From assembly GCA_000467715.1 (NCBI GenBank), contig AJFK01000129.1, positions 62,001 through 126,000 of the forward strand: a stretch of 64,000 nucleotides of DNA, written 5' to 3'. This DNA is from Hysterium pulicare CBS 123377. Lineage: Eukaryota > Ascomycota > Dothideomycetes > Hysteriales > Hysteriaceae. Positions 45,988 through 56,972 of this stretch are shown here, in pieces; position 1 is the first letter of the stretch; each line of letters opens with the position of its first letter. Below the pieces are notes generated by a model, which saw only the letters and a program-made list of their open reading frames with translations, searched no databases and had not been told where the DNA came from. Both the position numbers and the translations under genes were made by a program.

Positions 45988-46976
45988 TTAGCATCCTGCC
46001 GTCGATTCGTTGGATTCCAGTATCGCAGATGCCTCCTGAAAGTCTTCCAAGTCAACCTTGCCACTCGTTACATCATCCAACCAAGCTTCGGTATCACATC
46101 CAATCTTTAATCCACGACTCTTTAGGGTCAAGGAAACACAAGCAGCTGCAACTGCTCTTGCGGGGAAGAAGTTGGAAAGTTGGTAGTCTTTACATCTGTA
46201 CAAACATCAACATGCTAGGTCTTTAACTCAATTTATGCTTGGTGGATATACTCACGCCTCTACCGCCCTCGCCGTACACTCTTTACCGATCCCTGTCTCC
46301 ATGAACTCGAGAACCTTCCGTTCTCTCTTTATTGTTCTTCCATATCCATCATAATTCTCCGCCCCGGCCCATCTTTCTCTCCCAAGGTTCAGTTCCCCTA
46401 CCGTCCGATCTAAATATCGTTCTACGTATTCCAACGGCAGTTGCGTCCGTAACTCAAACTTAACGACCAGTAGGAGACGTTGTTCGGCAGCAAGAAGGGT
46501 CTTGCGGAGCCTATCATAGAGCTCAGAGGGGTACATGAGAGGTTTGGAGGAGTTGGATGAATTGATGATGCGGTAAGCGGGGAGTAGTATTTCTCGGGGA
46601 CGACGCGGAGATTCGGCACCTTTGCAGGCGGCGGAAAGGGAGGCAAGCGAGAGTGTCTGGTTCTATAAGACTCCTGATGTCGAAAGCATGAACGAGAAAA
46701 TCAGAGGGCGACACACATGTGGATCCAGCGCTGGATAAGGCTCTCCAGAGCGGGTAAACTTGGTCCAGCGATTATAGTACATATACGCCATTGCCAGAGT
46801 TTCGTCGGGACTGGTGATTGTTCGTGGATTTAGAACGAGTAGAAATAGAGGTGAGACAAAGCTCACAGCCGTAGAACGTCAGCCATCAGAGATGTGAAGG
46901 ACCAGATATCCTTTGGTCTGGTTATGGTGAGCTTCTCCGGCTCCGGTTCTCTGTGTCTACTACCAAATGACGCCAT
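45988..46976 (-). CDS. Small cyclin-box protein (transcription-type cyclin)
   Basis: Four exons: 46976-46867, 46810-46717, 46662-46256 and 46195-45988, with introns of 54-60 bp, 272 residues. The start is MASFGSRHREPEPEKLTITR, then a cyclin box: SFTSLMADVLRLPDETLAMA, YMYYNRWTKFTRSGE, TLSLASLSAACKGAESPRRP and REILLPAYRIINSS. A second box is around YDRLRKTLLAAEQRLLLVVK with PLEYVERYLDRTVGEL. LACK-E-PR-REI-type spacing is typical of cyclins L, K, Q and T, which pair with transcriptional CDKs, not of mitotic cyclins. The C-terminus ends CDTEAWLDDVTSGKVDLEDF. Which CDK it serves is unknown. It is divergent from the SNF2 gene. Confidence 0.75.
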
Positions 46977-47421
46977 GGTATCAAATGGACAGTTTTATCC
47001 AGCCATTGAGATGTGGGTTGTGGTTCAAGGTTCAATCTCGATTTACGTCTTGGAACGCGTAGTGGGAGTGGATTCACTTCATGCTTAATTAGCACCTAGA
47101 GAAGTCGCGTACTTGGGTTGGTAAATGCGAGCTTACAATCAAAGACGAAAGATACGCTCGGTACGCTGACCGATGGGAAGCGCACCTTCGGATGGTTTCG
47201 CACAATCGAAAGTGATTGTGATAAAAGTTGAAGCCGCAATACTGGAGTGCCGCTGAGGTCGTCGCGCCAAGAGTTCGTTATCGATAAGGACGGTTGCCTG
47301 CACCTCCGGAAGTCCTCATTCACCCCTGCTCATCTTCAGTGATTCTATCTCCATTCACCATATCAGTACAGTTCACTCATTCTCCAACCATGGAAAACAC
47401 TCAAATGCTGATTCCAGCGGC
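46977..47421. promoter_or_regulatory. Divergent promoter, cyclin / SNF2
   Basis: 445 bp between divergent start codons. It includes the SNF2 leader with a short upstream frame (see 47390-47425). No TATA box was recognised. Confidence 0.5.
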
Positions 47422-47425
47422 ATGA
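47390..47425 (+). promoter_or_regulatory. Upstream ORF overlapping the SNF2 start (ATGA)
   Basis: A 12-codon upstream frame begins with an ATG in a good context (ACCATGG). Its TGA stop (47423-47425) overlaps the main ATG (47422-47424) in the sequence ATGA. Such a layout could control translation of the helicase by stop-restart or leaky scanning. Whether the mRNA includes it is not known. Confidence 0.55.
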
Positions 47426-50400
47426 ATATTTCATCTAGGCCGGTCATGGACATTATCACTCATCTCCTTCCGTCGATATGGCGGCCTGGGACATCTGCAC
47501 AGGTGCATGACCATATGCTCGACCCATCTCTGTTACACAACAAGCAGGAAGCTGCCATTTCCTCAGAGGATATTTCATCTACATCATCATCTATATCCAA
47601 CTCTGAAACATCAGCATCGACCCCTGCGACATCCTACTCGTCATCCCAACTAGAGAGCGATTCTGCTCTTAAAGATCTTAACAAATATATTGCATTGGGG
47701 TGCCTCCATTTACATGATTCCTTTAAGACACATGTCTACTCGTTCGCCCCCGGTTCTGATTGGATCGAGCTTCTTCATTCGCATTTGACAGCTGGCTTAA
47801 GTGAAGGTCTTGGTCTGGAAACTGTTAAGTTGTTGCAGGCTGGGTGGATTCGTCTTTTTTTACATCATGCCGGCCATTCTGACACTTCGAATGCCGATGC
47901 CACCGTCGTGAGAGTGTATTTACTCCCAGGAGATGTGGGACGGCGATTTATTGATCGTCAAAGTAAAAACCTCAAATCAGCTCTCCGAGACCTTGTTGCG
48001 AGACTTGATATCTCATCTGAGACGTGGTCCGGGCACCATAATCTTGAGAAGGTACAAAGGTTTGATCCATGGGCGAGTGCGGAAAACCTTTCGTTATTCT
48101 ACCTTTTCAACAAATTGCCGTCACCAGCTCCATCTCCTGGTAAAATCCGAAGTAGGTTTACAAGACAGGCCGTTGAAAATTTAATTAATTCCGCTACTCC
48201 CCACGCATGGGAAGTCGATCAGCCACTGCATGGCTTGACTACGCGACTGTATCCATATCAAGCCAGGTCTGCGGCATTGATGATCGAGCGAGAATCGGCT
48301 CCACAACTGCAACTAGATCCGCGCCTTGAAATAAGACAGTCACCAAATGGCGAGAAGTTCTACTATGGGGCACGAGATGGCTCCTTCCTTCAGGAACCAC
48401 GTTTCTACGAAACAAATCGTGGAGGTATTTTAGCGGAGACGATGGTGTGTATTATCATGAAGTGGAGTGAACTAGTGCTAATTCATTAGGGTTTGGGAAA
48501 GACTATAATATGCCTTTCAGTCATTCTGACTACGAAATTTCATGTTCCTCAAACGCCGCCAGAATATCAGCGGCCACCGCAAGTGCGGGAGAGGGTAGGG
48601 TCTCTTACTGAGATGGTCGCGAGTACCATCGGCCGGAATGCCATCCCAGCAAAGGCCCACATCAAACACCTCGAAGAGGAAGAGGGTATTGATCTCGGAA
48701 TGTGCTTGGATGTGTTGGAGAAGAACGCAGCTGATTACGAGATCCCGGTTGAACCGCCACGTATGAATCGCACCACAAGAGTCCCACCTCCCGAGAACTT
48801 TGTAGTGTGCAGCGGTACAATCGTTGTGGTACCCCGAAACTTACTTCATCAATGGCAGTCGGAAATCAAAAAGCATGTTGTCAGAGGGAGTCTCAAGGTC
48901 CTAGTCGTAGACTCCAAAGCGAAACGTAGCGCTCCTAAAGATAAAACCACACAGAGTGTTTATGCAGATGACATGGAATTCAGAACTGATTTGCCTGCAA
49001 CTGAGGATTTGGCACAGTTTGACGTTGTTCTATTCAGCCGATCGCGGTTCGAACAAGAAATACAGGATGGAACGGATCACGAAGGCCGGCGTCGTGTGAA
49101 CGGAGCACCCTTAACTTGCCAATGTCCATATATTGGGGCATCTCGCATACGAGACTGTACTTGTCTCGTTGAGAATGGGCTCTACCAGTCCCCGCTCAAG
49201 AAACTGCATTGGCTACGTATCATCATCGACGAAGGCCACAATTTTTCCTCTGGGAACTCCAATGCAGTTCTTGTAGCCAAACAGATCAAGGCAGAGCGAC
49301 GTTGGGTTGTTTCAGGCACACCTGCCAAAGATCTAGTTGGCGTTGAAGTGGACTTGTCCACCCTGGAAGATGCGAGTGGTGCGGATCCATCGCTGATACG
49401 GGAATTGGCAATTGAGCAGAGAAAGTTCTTCAGCGCAAAAGATGACACTGCTCGGGCTGCGAAGAGCTTGGGAAATCTTGCTGCCAACTTTTTAATGGTA
49501 CGACCATGGAGCGATTCAAGGACGGAGGGGAAGTTAGAATGGGAGGACTACATCTACAGACATGAGCACCATACTAAACGCACAAATTCAGGATTCTCGC
49601 TAACCTTCCTTCGGACTCTAGAAGGGCTAGTAGTGAAGACCCGACCCGAAGATGTGGAGAAAGACATCATCCTTCCTCCAATGAAACATCGAGTCGTGTA
49701 CCTGAAACCTTGTTGGTATGACAAAGCGACAGTAAATATCTTCATCCAAGTTCTCCGAGCAAACGCTATCACCAGCGAGAGAACAGACAGCGATTACCTC
49801 TTCCACAAGAATAACCAAAAGGCTCGACACCGCCTGATGATGAACTTGCGGCAATCTAACTTCACGTGGACTGGATTTAGTCTTGACGACGTATTCAGCA
49901 CCATCCAAACAAGTTTGAAATATCTGGAAAAGGAGGAAAGAAGTTGCTCCCAGGAAGACTATGATATGCTTCTTGAGAGCACTCGTCTAGTTGGCCTGAT
50001 CCTTGAGTCTAATGGCTGGATCGCGCTCAGCAAAGCTCATGAAGTTGGTTTATTCGTCGAAGACTGGCCACAAGCATCGGCTGAAGCATTCGGTCTCGCA
50101 TACCCCGAGCAACCTACCATGATCGGTATTACTCAGCTACTGGAAGGGCAACTTCATGTCGACGAGCAGATCTCAGCCTTGGATCCTGCAGACGGGTTGA
50201 AATTGATTGGTGAAGTAGCTAAGGCCAAGATTGAGGCTTTAGCGGAAGCCGAGAAAAAGGAGACGGAGAAAGGTGAATCCAAGAAGAAGGAAAGTGATAT
50301 ATCTGACACTCCACTGATGAAGACCGGTGTGCCAACATCATGTGTGGTGGGGGAGCCTGCAACCACAAGGCGATTTTCTCTACTTGGCACAAAGGTCTCC

Positions 50401-51396
50401 CCTACGAAATTGAGAAAATCTATCTCAACAGAAGATGGTCCATCCATCACACCCGAGTCGAAAGGAGCCGAAGCTCCTGCAACCCCTGTGCGCCTAAAGA
50501 AAAGAAAACTCACGCTAGCAGAACACATGATGGAGCTCCCCGAATCCTCTGACTTGCGAAAAACCCGCGTCGTTGGCACAACCTCCGCGAAACTAACCTA
50601 CATTATTGAAAAGGTTTTAAAGCACCAAGCTGAGGAAAAGATACTGATCTTCTATGACGGGGATAACGCTGCTTTTTACATTGCTCAATGTCTGGAACTA
50701 CTGCACGTTGATCATCGTATTTATGCCCGGACTCTAGACAACGTAACACGCTCCAAGTACGTGGCATTGTTCAACGAAGACCCCAACGTTCGAGTATTAC
50801 TATTAGATGTTGGATGCGGTGCTTTGGGCCTTAATTTGAACTCAGCAAGTCAAGTGTTAATCATCAATCCTATCAATCGACCCAGTATCGAAGCTCAGGC
50901 TATCAAACGAGCCCATCGGATCGGACAGACCAAAGAAGTTTTGGTAGAGACATTGGTGCTCGAGGGAACTATCGAGGAAGCAATCTTCAACCAAGCAAAA
51001 AATATGTCTAGGAATGAGCATCTTCAGGCTAAGACGCTAGAAGACGATGGTAAGATTCAGAGCATCATTCAGAATGCGAAGATCGTCCCTATAGAGTTTG
51101 GAGAGTCCTCCGGATATGCTCAATTTGCACCATTGGAAACCCAACCGCAGGTCTTCGCTCGTCCGGGACGAGCGAAGTTCAAGCGAATAGGCCAGGACGA
51201 CACAAATGGGCGTGACAGCCCCAAGAAACGTATCCGCAAATCTTCTCCTTCTAAGTCTAAGGCAAAACACAAAGCGGAGGTCACGGTTAGAAGTTCAAAC
51301 AATATGGATTCGAACGTTCAAGTGCGTGAATCGCAAGAGAATCGCACGATTGTTTCCAGCCTGTTTGGTGGCGGGCCTTCACAGAGCACTTGCTAG
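47422..51396 (+). CDS. SNF2-family ATPase/helicase-like protein
   Basis: Exons 47422-48444 and 48490-51396 around a 45-bp intron, 1309 residues. The ATP-binding Walker A motif (GGILAETMGLGKT, GKT near residue 345) is formed exactly across the splice junction. Other helicase motifs: TIVVVPRNLLHQWQSEIKKH (Ia), IIIDEGHNFSSG (II, DEGH near residue 588), RRWVVSGTPAKDL (III), then the C-terminal lobe ILIFYDGDNAAFYIAQCLEL, RVLLLDVGCGALGLNLNSA and AIKRAHRIGQTKEVLVETL (VI, near residue 1150). No RING finger or bromodomain is visible. The tail is basic (KKRIRKSSPSKSKAKHK), likely a nuclear signal. This resembles the Rad5/Rad16-like fungal group, but the subfamily is uncertain. Role: DNA translocation in repair or chromatin. 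Confidence 0.9.
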
Positions 51397-52314
51397 GGGC
51401 AAAGTTTTTCTTACTATTCTTCGACTGGAAAGCAATATTATTGTTCTTCAAGCGGCCAACGGCGTTGTAAACAAGTTACACATGTATATACTCTAGTGGC
51501 GCTTAGTTCGCGACTAGTATGTGCAATTACGCGGCGTATTTGCAAGGCGAGGGGAGGAGTAGTTTCACATTTTCTGCGCACAGCACAAGTATTCCTATGA
51601 TATCCACATTAGTTCTGGGGCTCCCCCCTTGAAACCTGTGATTTTTTTGGATAAAGCCTCGTGTCGTTCAGTATGCTTTGTACCATGCACCTATTTCTGG
51701 GTGAAAAGATGGTGAGGTGCTCGGCATTCGGCACGGCAGCCGAGGCGAAGCATTTTCGCTTGGCTTCACCCTGGGGACCTACTACGCACCTATGTACTTC
51801 ACGACTGTCCCTTTGAATCGGCTCAGCCAGACATGAAGCACTGGAGGTTCTATCTGCCTGCAGCATGTTCAAAAAGGCCAACAAGCTGAAAGTGCGACAT
51901 AGCACCCCTGAAGGCGTTGAAACCTGGCGACTCAAAATTGACGGGACACCGCGTCTTCAAACTATAAATGGGTCTCTGCACAATGGTATACGCAAGCCCC
52001 GGATTGATGCCCGCACTTGTTTTCTGGCTGTCGTAATGTCCACGGGTCTTACACGCTTCTAAGACCCTTTCTCCTCATGTAAAGGTCTGCAGGTAGCTGT
52101 CTCTGTAGCTGTCTTTTCATTTAATATTGAACTGCAAACACAACCACGCCTTCTGTGCTTCCAAGGTTCTTTCATCCAATCGCATCAGTCCCTGCCCGTC
52201 TCGTTCACAATTCTCGGGTTTGTAATACACTATTCACTGGTTGTACCGACCCTTTATATGTGTTCCTGAAAGCCCGCTGCCTATACGCTAGTTTGTCTTT
52301 CTAGTCCCTTAGCT
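51397..52314. other. Spacer SNF2 / SGNH-like gene
   Basis: A plus-strand ATG frame at 51865-52062 (65 codons, MFKKANKLKVRHSTPEGVET) has fair composition but no relative I know. A minus-strand frame overlaps it. Neither is called. Confidence 0.35.
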
Positions 52315-53608
52315 ATGCGATTTCTCACGCGTCTCCATGTCTTGGGCGCAGTAATCATCCTTGCCTTTCTTTACTTTGGTTGGATACTACCCTCGTTACA
52401 TATTAAGACACGGATTCAGAAAGCATGGACAGGCTCTTCCCATCAACTTGTTGTATTTGGGGACGATTGGTCCGATACTGGCGAATATCGAGTTTCTCCG
52501 CCACCAAAGTCAGAAATACCCCAACGAGACAATGGTCGAGGCCAAGTTTGGACCGAAGTTCTGTGCAAAGAGGTGAGCCACCCAATTTCATGTGGTCACT
52601 ATGGCTGATTTGAAAAAGTTGATCTGTGATTATATCGATAACTTCGCTCGCTCACTGCCAAAGAATCGCGGTGACACTCCTGGATCCATGGTTGACAACG
52701 ATGTATATGCAAACGCAACCGCGGAAAAGAGCAACAGCAGCGTTCCTCTCTACGATTTTAAGACACAAGTACAACAGTGGACGAACTTCGAAAAGCAGAA
52801 ACGTCTCATGCCCGGACGTCAGGATAAGGGCGAATGGACTGTCTTCACCGTTCTGTTTGGCGTTTGGGATCTGTGGGAGTATTCTACCCTGGACAAGTCT
52901 AACGCAGCCCACTCGATCGATCGGAGTATTGAAGAGCTCTTCCATAACCTGGATGTAGTTGCGGAACATGCGGAACAGCCAGTCAAGGTTGTCATACCAC
53001 TGTTGATGGATCTCTCTTTCCTTCCACGTTTTCAGCGCAAGAAGACGGAAGGCACCGCAGATTTTGCTCAAGATCAGCACATGGCTGTGTTTCTATGGAC
53101 TTACTGGAATACTGCGCTGTCTCAATCTGCAAGTCGGTGGAGTGGTGGCGACATAATTATGCCTAACATCAATGGAATCGTGATAAATCGGATGCGAGGA
53201 AAGCAATTATATGCGAAACATATCTCGGATGCGACCGGCGCTGGTAAACAAATCCCCTTGTTTGACGACGTGGAGAGTCCTTGTGTGCAGACCGAATCTG
53301 GGGCCATAGATGGCGGAGAAATGCACGCAGCCGGAGCCCAGAGATGCGATGAACCAGGTCGCCGCCTGTTCTGGTGAGCGATCATCATACACACAATTTC
53401 GCCACCTATCTGCTAACCATGGAATAGGGACGACATGCATCTCGGTGGTACTGCGCATCGACTAATAGGCAGAGAAGCCGCCCGACTGATAAACGGCAAC
53501 ACCACCGTCAACGCCCGTGAACGAGCAAAGACAGCCGCTAGTAAGAGCCAAAAGGGCGGTCACAGCACGTCTAATGACTTTGGGATGCATTTACCTCCTG
53601 GGATGTAG
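52315..53608 (+). CDS. Membrane-anchored SGNH/GDSL-like esterase-family protein
   Basis: Three exons: 52315-52572, 52619-53373 and 53428-53608 (introns 46 and 54 bp), 397 residues. Residues 8-27 (HVLGAVIILAFLYFGWILPS) form a signal anchor, placing the rest in the secretory pathway or outside. Block I reads LVVFGDDWSDTGEYRVSPPP, block V reads LFWDDMHLGGTAHRLIGREA, giving the Asp...His pair. IDNFARS and WTVFTVLFGVWDLWEYSTLD match fungal GDSL-type proteins. The usual catalytic Ser of the GDS motif is Asp here (GDD), so hydrolytic activity is doubtful unless the neighbouring Ser serves. Substrate unknown; relatives act on acetylated polysaccharides or lipids. Confidence 0.75.
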
Positions 53609-54101
53609 TTTGCAGCGAAGTCCTTGTCTTGCACTGCTTATAGACCGTGTGGTGTGAATTGGCCAATGACCGGCTGCGGATTCTCAAGGTAGGGTTGCAT
53701 TCCAGCGACTGAGATCGCCAACCCCGAGTGCATAAGCCGTTTGTACTCATTGTGGTCCCAGAGATTATTGTCGCCTCCTTGCATTGCAATGAGCTGGAAT
53801 GTCTCAGAGTTCGGCCACAGATGTCTTGGCCGTTTTGGGGCGAACAAGAACAAAGAAACATGTCGCGAACATCCACGGTACCCGCAAAATGCCTAGGACA
53901 CCAATCTGTGCATTATGTTCTCCGCGAGCGGTGGACAAAGCGAACCATCCGTGAGGGCTACGGAGCATAATAACAACAAAGCATCAGGGCATCCCCGGAC
54001 ACCCTTGGTACCCATCGATTCTTCCTATTGATTCTACGTACAATGAAATTCTTCCTCAAAGAAGCTAACTAAGCAAGCAGCAAGCAGATCTGTCATCTAA
54101 G
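53609..54101. other. Spacer SGNH-like / HMG-box gene
   Basis: 493 bp holding the 3' end of one gene and the promoter of the next. No feature recognised. Confidence 0.5.
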
Positions 54102-56223
54102 ATGCTGGCGACTCGAGTGCTTCCGCCGATTCTTCGGTCTCCTCCTTCGCAGCCTGCGTCGCCTGGCTATCTCAACCTTCCAAGAATACACGAGCAGTCA
54201 TTGATTGCGAACATGGGTGAAAGTGTGCCAGAAGTAGAACATGGGGTGGATTCCAAGCCAGAAAGGAGTATTCGAAAGTCCATGAGGACAACAAGAACTC
54301 GGTCAACATCATCTCCAAGCCCAGTCCGTCGCCATAAGACCACAGCAAGTACCTCTCCTCAAGCATCACCCGTGCGAATGACGCGCAAAAGAGCAGCTTC
54401 ACTCACGTATCCGCAAGAGGAGAGGCAATCACCAGAGTCAGAGAGCCCACCGAGTACAAAAAACAGTTACAGTGCTCCAACGACAGGCTCTGGGGATTTG
54501 TCAGGACATGTCTGCCTCTGCCAGCCAGAGCCAAAAATTCCACGCCCAAGAAATGGTAGGTCTGACTCGATTCTTTGTTCCAAGCAATACGCGCATCTGC
54601 GACCCCTTGTTCTTCAGACAAAGACGCACCCTTGTTTTCGGAATGATGGTTTCTTGTTCGGCCCTTCAAGCCACTAATTTTCTTTATAGCATTTATTCTT
54701 TATCGTCAGCACCATCAACACGCCGTCGTCGCTCACAACCCAGGACTTGCCAACCCAGAGATTTCGAAAATTATAGGTGAAAAGTGGCGGGCAGAAGACG
54801 AAGACACGAAAGGATACTGGCAAAACCTAGCTGATGTATGACTCTAAGCCCCCCTGAGTCTGTGAGACATGTCTAATTTATTCGACAGCAAGAGAAAACC
54901 CGACACCACGAACAATACCCCGACTACCGCTATCAGCCTCGTCGGACCGGCAGACCTGGTGCGCTCCCAATAAATCCATCTGGAGAGCACACCACTTTCG
55001 ATAAATATCGGTGTCCCAGGTGCGGCGGACGCAACATCAGGACGCCTACGAGTCCGTATTCGCTGTCTCAGCCGACCCCTACACTACCACATCCTACCTC
55101 GTCTCCAATCACAACTCCGACTACTCGTTTCTTGCCCCTGATGAACAATCTTAGTCTCGATTCACCACATTCACGTCGTGCTCGACCAGGACCATCGAAT
55201 CTGAGCAGCATTCTAGTACCTTCTAGCGCAGTGGACACAACTATGTACAGTCCACTTTCACCGGATTCTAAACGGCGCCGTTACAACGTTGGAGGCTATG
55301 GCAGCAACGGGCGTAGGACTGATGGCGCGCCATACTATACCTCCCATGCTCGTCGTGAGTCTCTTCCTCCGATTCGGCAGTCTCCACCGAACACAGCTAC
55401 GATGCCACCACCGCGTACTCCTTGTAGAACTTCTGTTGACCTTAGCTTGTCAATGCCTTCTTCGCATGACCAAAGCAGAAGCGTGGAAGCCATGGTTATG
55501 AGCGTGCCATACCCCGTTAAGATCAAAGTGCTCGGCCGCATAACGCCTCCTCTCAAGGACCCGGGACCCACAAGCCCAGCCATCGCAGTCCGCGGTGCGC
55601 TTCTTGCCATCGAAGGAGAGGATAGATCGGCGGTGCAAGAGCTTGCTGGCTGGCTGGAGAATTTCCTGCAGAAGGACAAAGAATATCATCCCAAGATGGT
55701 TGATCCTCCCACAGTTCCTGATGATAATAAGGAGGACGTCACGTTTGAGGATTACTTGGACTTGATCAAAGAGTGGCATGTCAAGAGCAAGGAAATGGTC
55801 AAGTACATCACTACCCCTGTTGATACCCCTGTTGATTCGAGGATGGAGGGAGAGGGTGACTCGTGTTCGGATACTTCGGGGGTCAAGCCAGTTGTCATTC
55901 TTCCAACTTACCAACTTCATGCTTCGGACATTTACACCTCTCGCATCCCCATCGCTGATGCTTACTCACCGACTGATCATTGGCAGTGGATGGCGACTCT
56001 TTGGCGAGGCACTGTGGGGCCTGATTTGACTATCTACGTCAGGGAAGTTAAGAATGAAGACGCTTCGGGTGCAAAGCTAGTCGAGTTGAACGAGGAAGTG
56101 AGATGCTTGACTGTGAGAAAGGAGAAGGGCCGAAAGAAGTTTGAAGATAGTGCTTTGAGAAGGGTAGGATTTGAAGTTTCGGAATGGATCCAGAGCATTG
56201 GCTCCAGCAAGAATGGCGATTGA
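54102..56223 (+). CDS. HMG-box transcription factor (MATA_HMG/Ste11-like)
   Basis: Exons 54102-54555, 54690-54835 and 54889-56223 (introns 134 and 53 bp), 644 residues. Residues 1-140 are Ser/Thr/Pro-rich and basic. The HMG box spans about residues 144-216: PKIPRPRNAFILYRQHHQHA, NPEISKIIGEKWRAEDEDTK and GYWQNLADQEKTRHHEQYPD, ending YRYQPRRTGRPG. It is the sequence-specific type found in mating-type and Ste11-like regulators. Just after it is CPRCGG (about 242-247). The middle is low-complexity. A conserved C-terminal part (IPIADAYSPTDHWQWMATLW, VGPDLTIYVREV) is shared, from memory, with related fungal HMG proteins. This group often controls mating and sexual development, which is an inference here. 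Confidence 0.88.
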
Positions 56224-56972
56224 AAGGGAAGGGGGAAAGCGAAGGAATTGGCTTAACGAAGTCGCTATGTGGATTGAACTTGTCGGGCTTAGCTGCGATG
56301 GCGATGTTTGGGTCTGGAGTACATAATAGCCATGCTGAAGCGTGATGCAGTAAATGTGAAAATCATTCCTCGATGCTGGGTCTGTCGATTGTTGGCTTGG
56401 TTGTGCCCGAATACCGCAAAGATACTCCACATAATGAGGTTATGCTAATGCCGTAGATTCAATGATGACAACCTATAATACTCTTCAAGTCCTAGTATCT
56501 GCCCAACATTCAAAGGCTGTCAGCGGCTTAGAGTTCGAAGCATGTCCGCAGTCACGATGGAGATGAAGGTGGCTTAGGTCAGCTCAGCCTTACGCACTGG
56601 TCCAGCAAGAGCCGTTTTCACATGCAATTCTCGATCACCTGCCAACTCCCGCCCCGTTATTGACGGCAGACATCACCGACCCATTCTTCACCTTTCTCCC
56701 GCTCTACGGCCTCTGCCTCCCAGTGAATACTATGACCGGCTACGGCTGACCACCATCCGTCTAGTTTCTTTTTTCTCGCCCTCCTCGCCATTACTACTAC
56801 CTCTTGTTCTCACTCTTCTTTATGCCGTCACTACCCTCTCAGACCCTCGTTGCCGTTCGATTCACCTATTGCCGCTTTAGTTATTTGAATGGTGCTGCAT
56901 AACCCGGAATTCGGCTATCATGATTGGTATGAGAACAGCAATTATGCACCTACACGGTAGTTTGATAGCTAA
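56224..56972. other. Spacer HMG-box / hydrolase
   Basis: 749 bp including a pyrimidine-rich run (about 56680-56830) upstream of the hydrolase, a common feature of fungal promoters. No gene supported. Confidence 0.5.
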
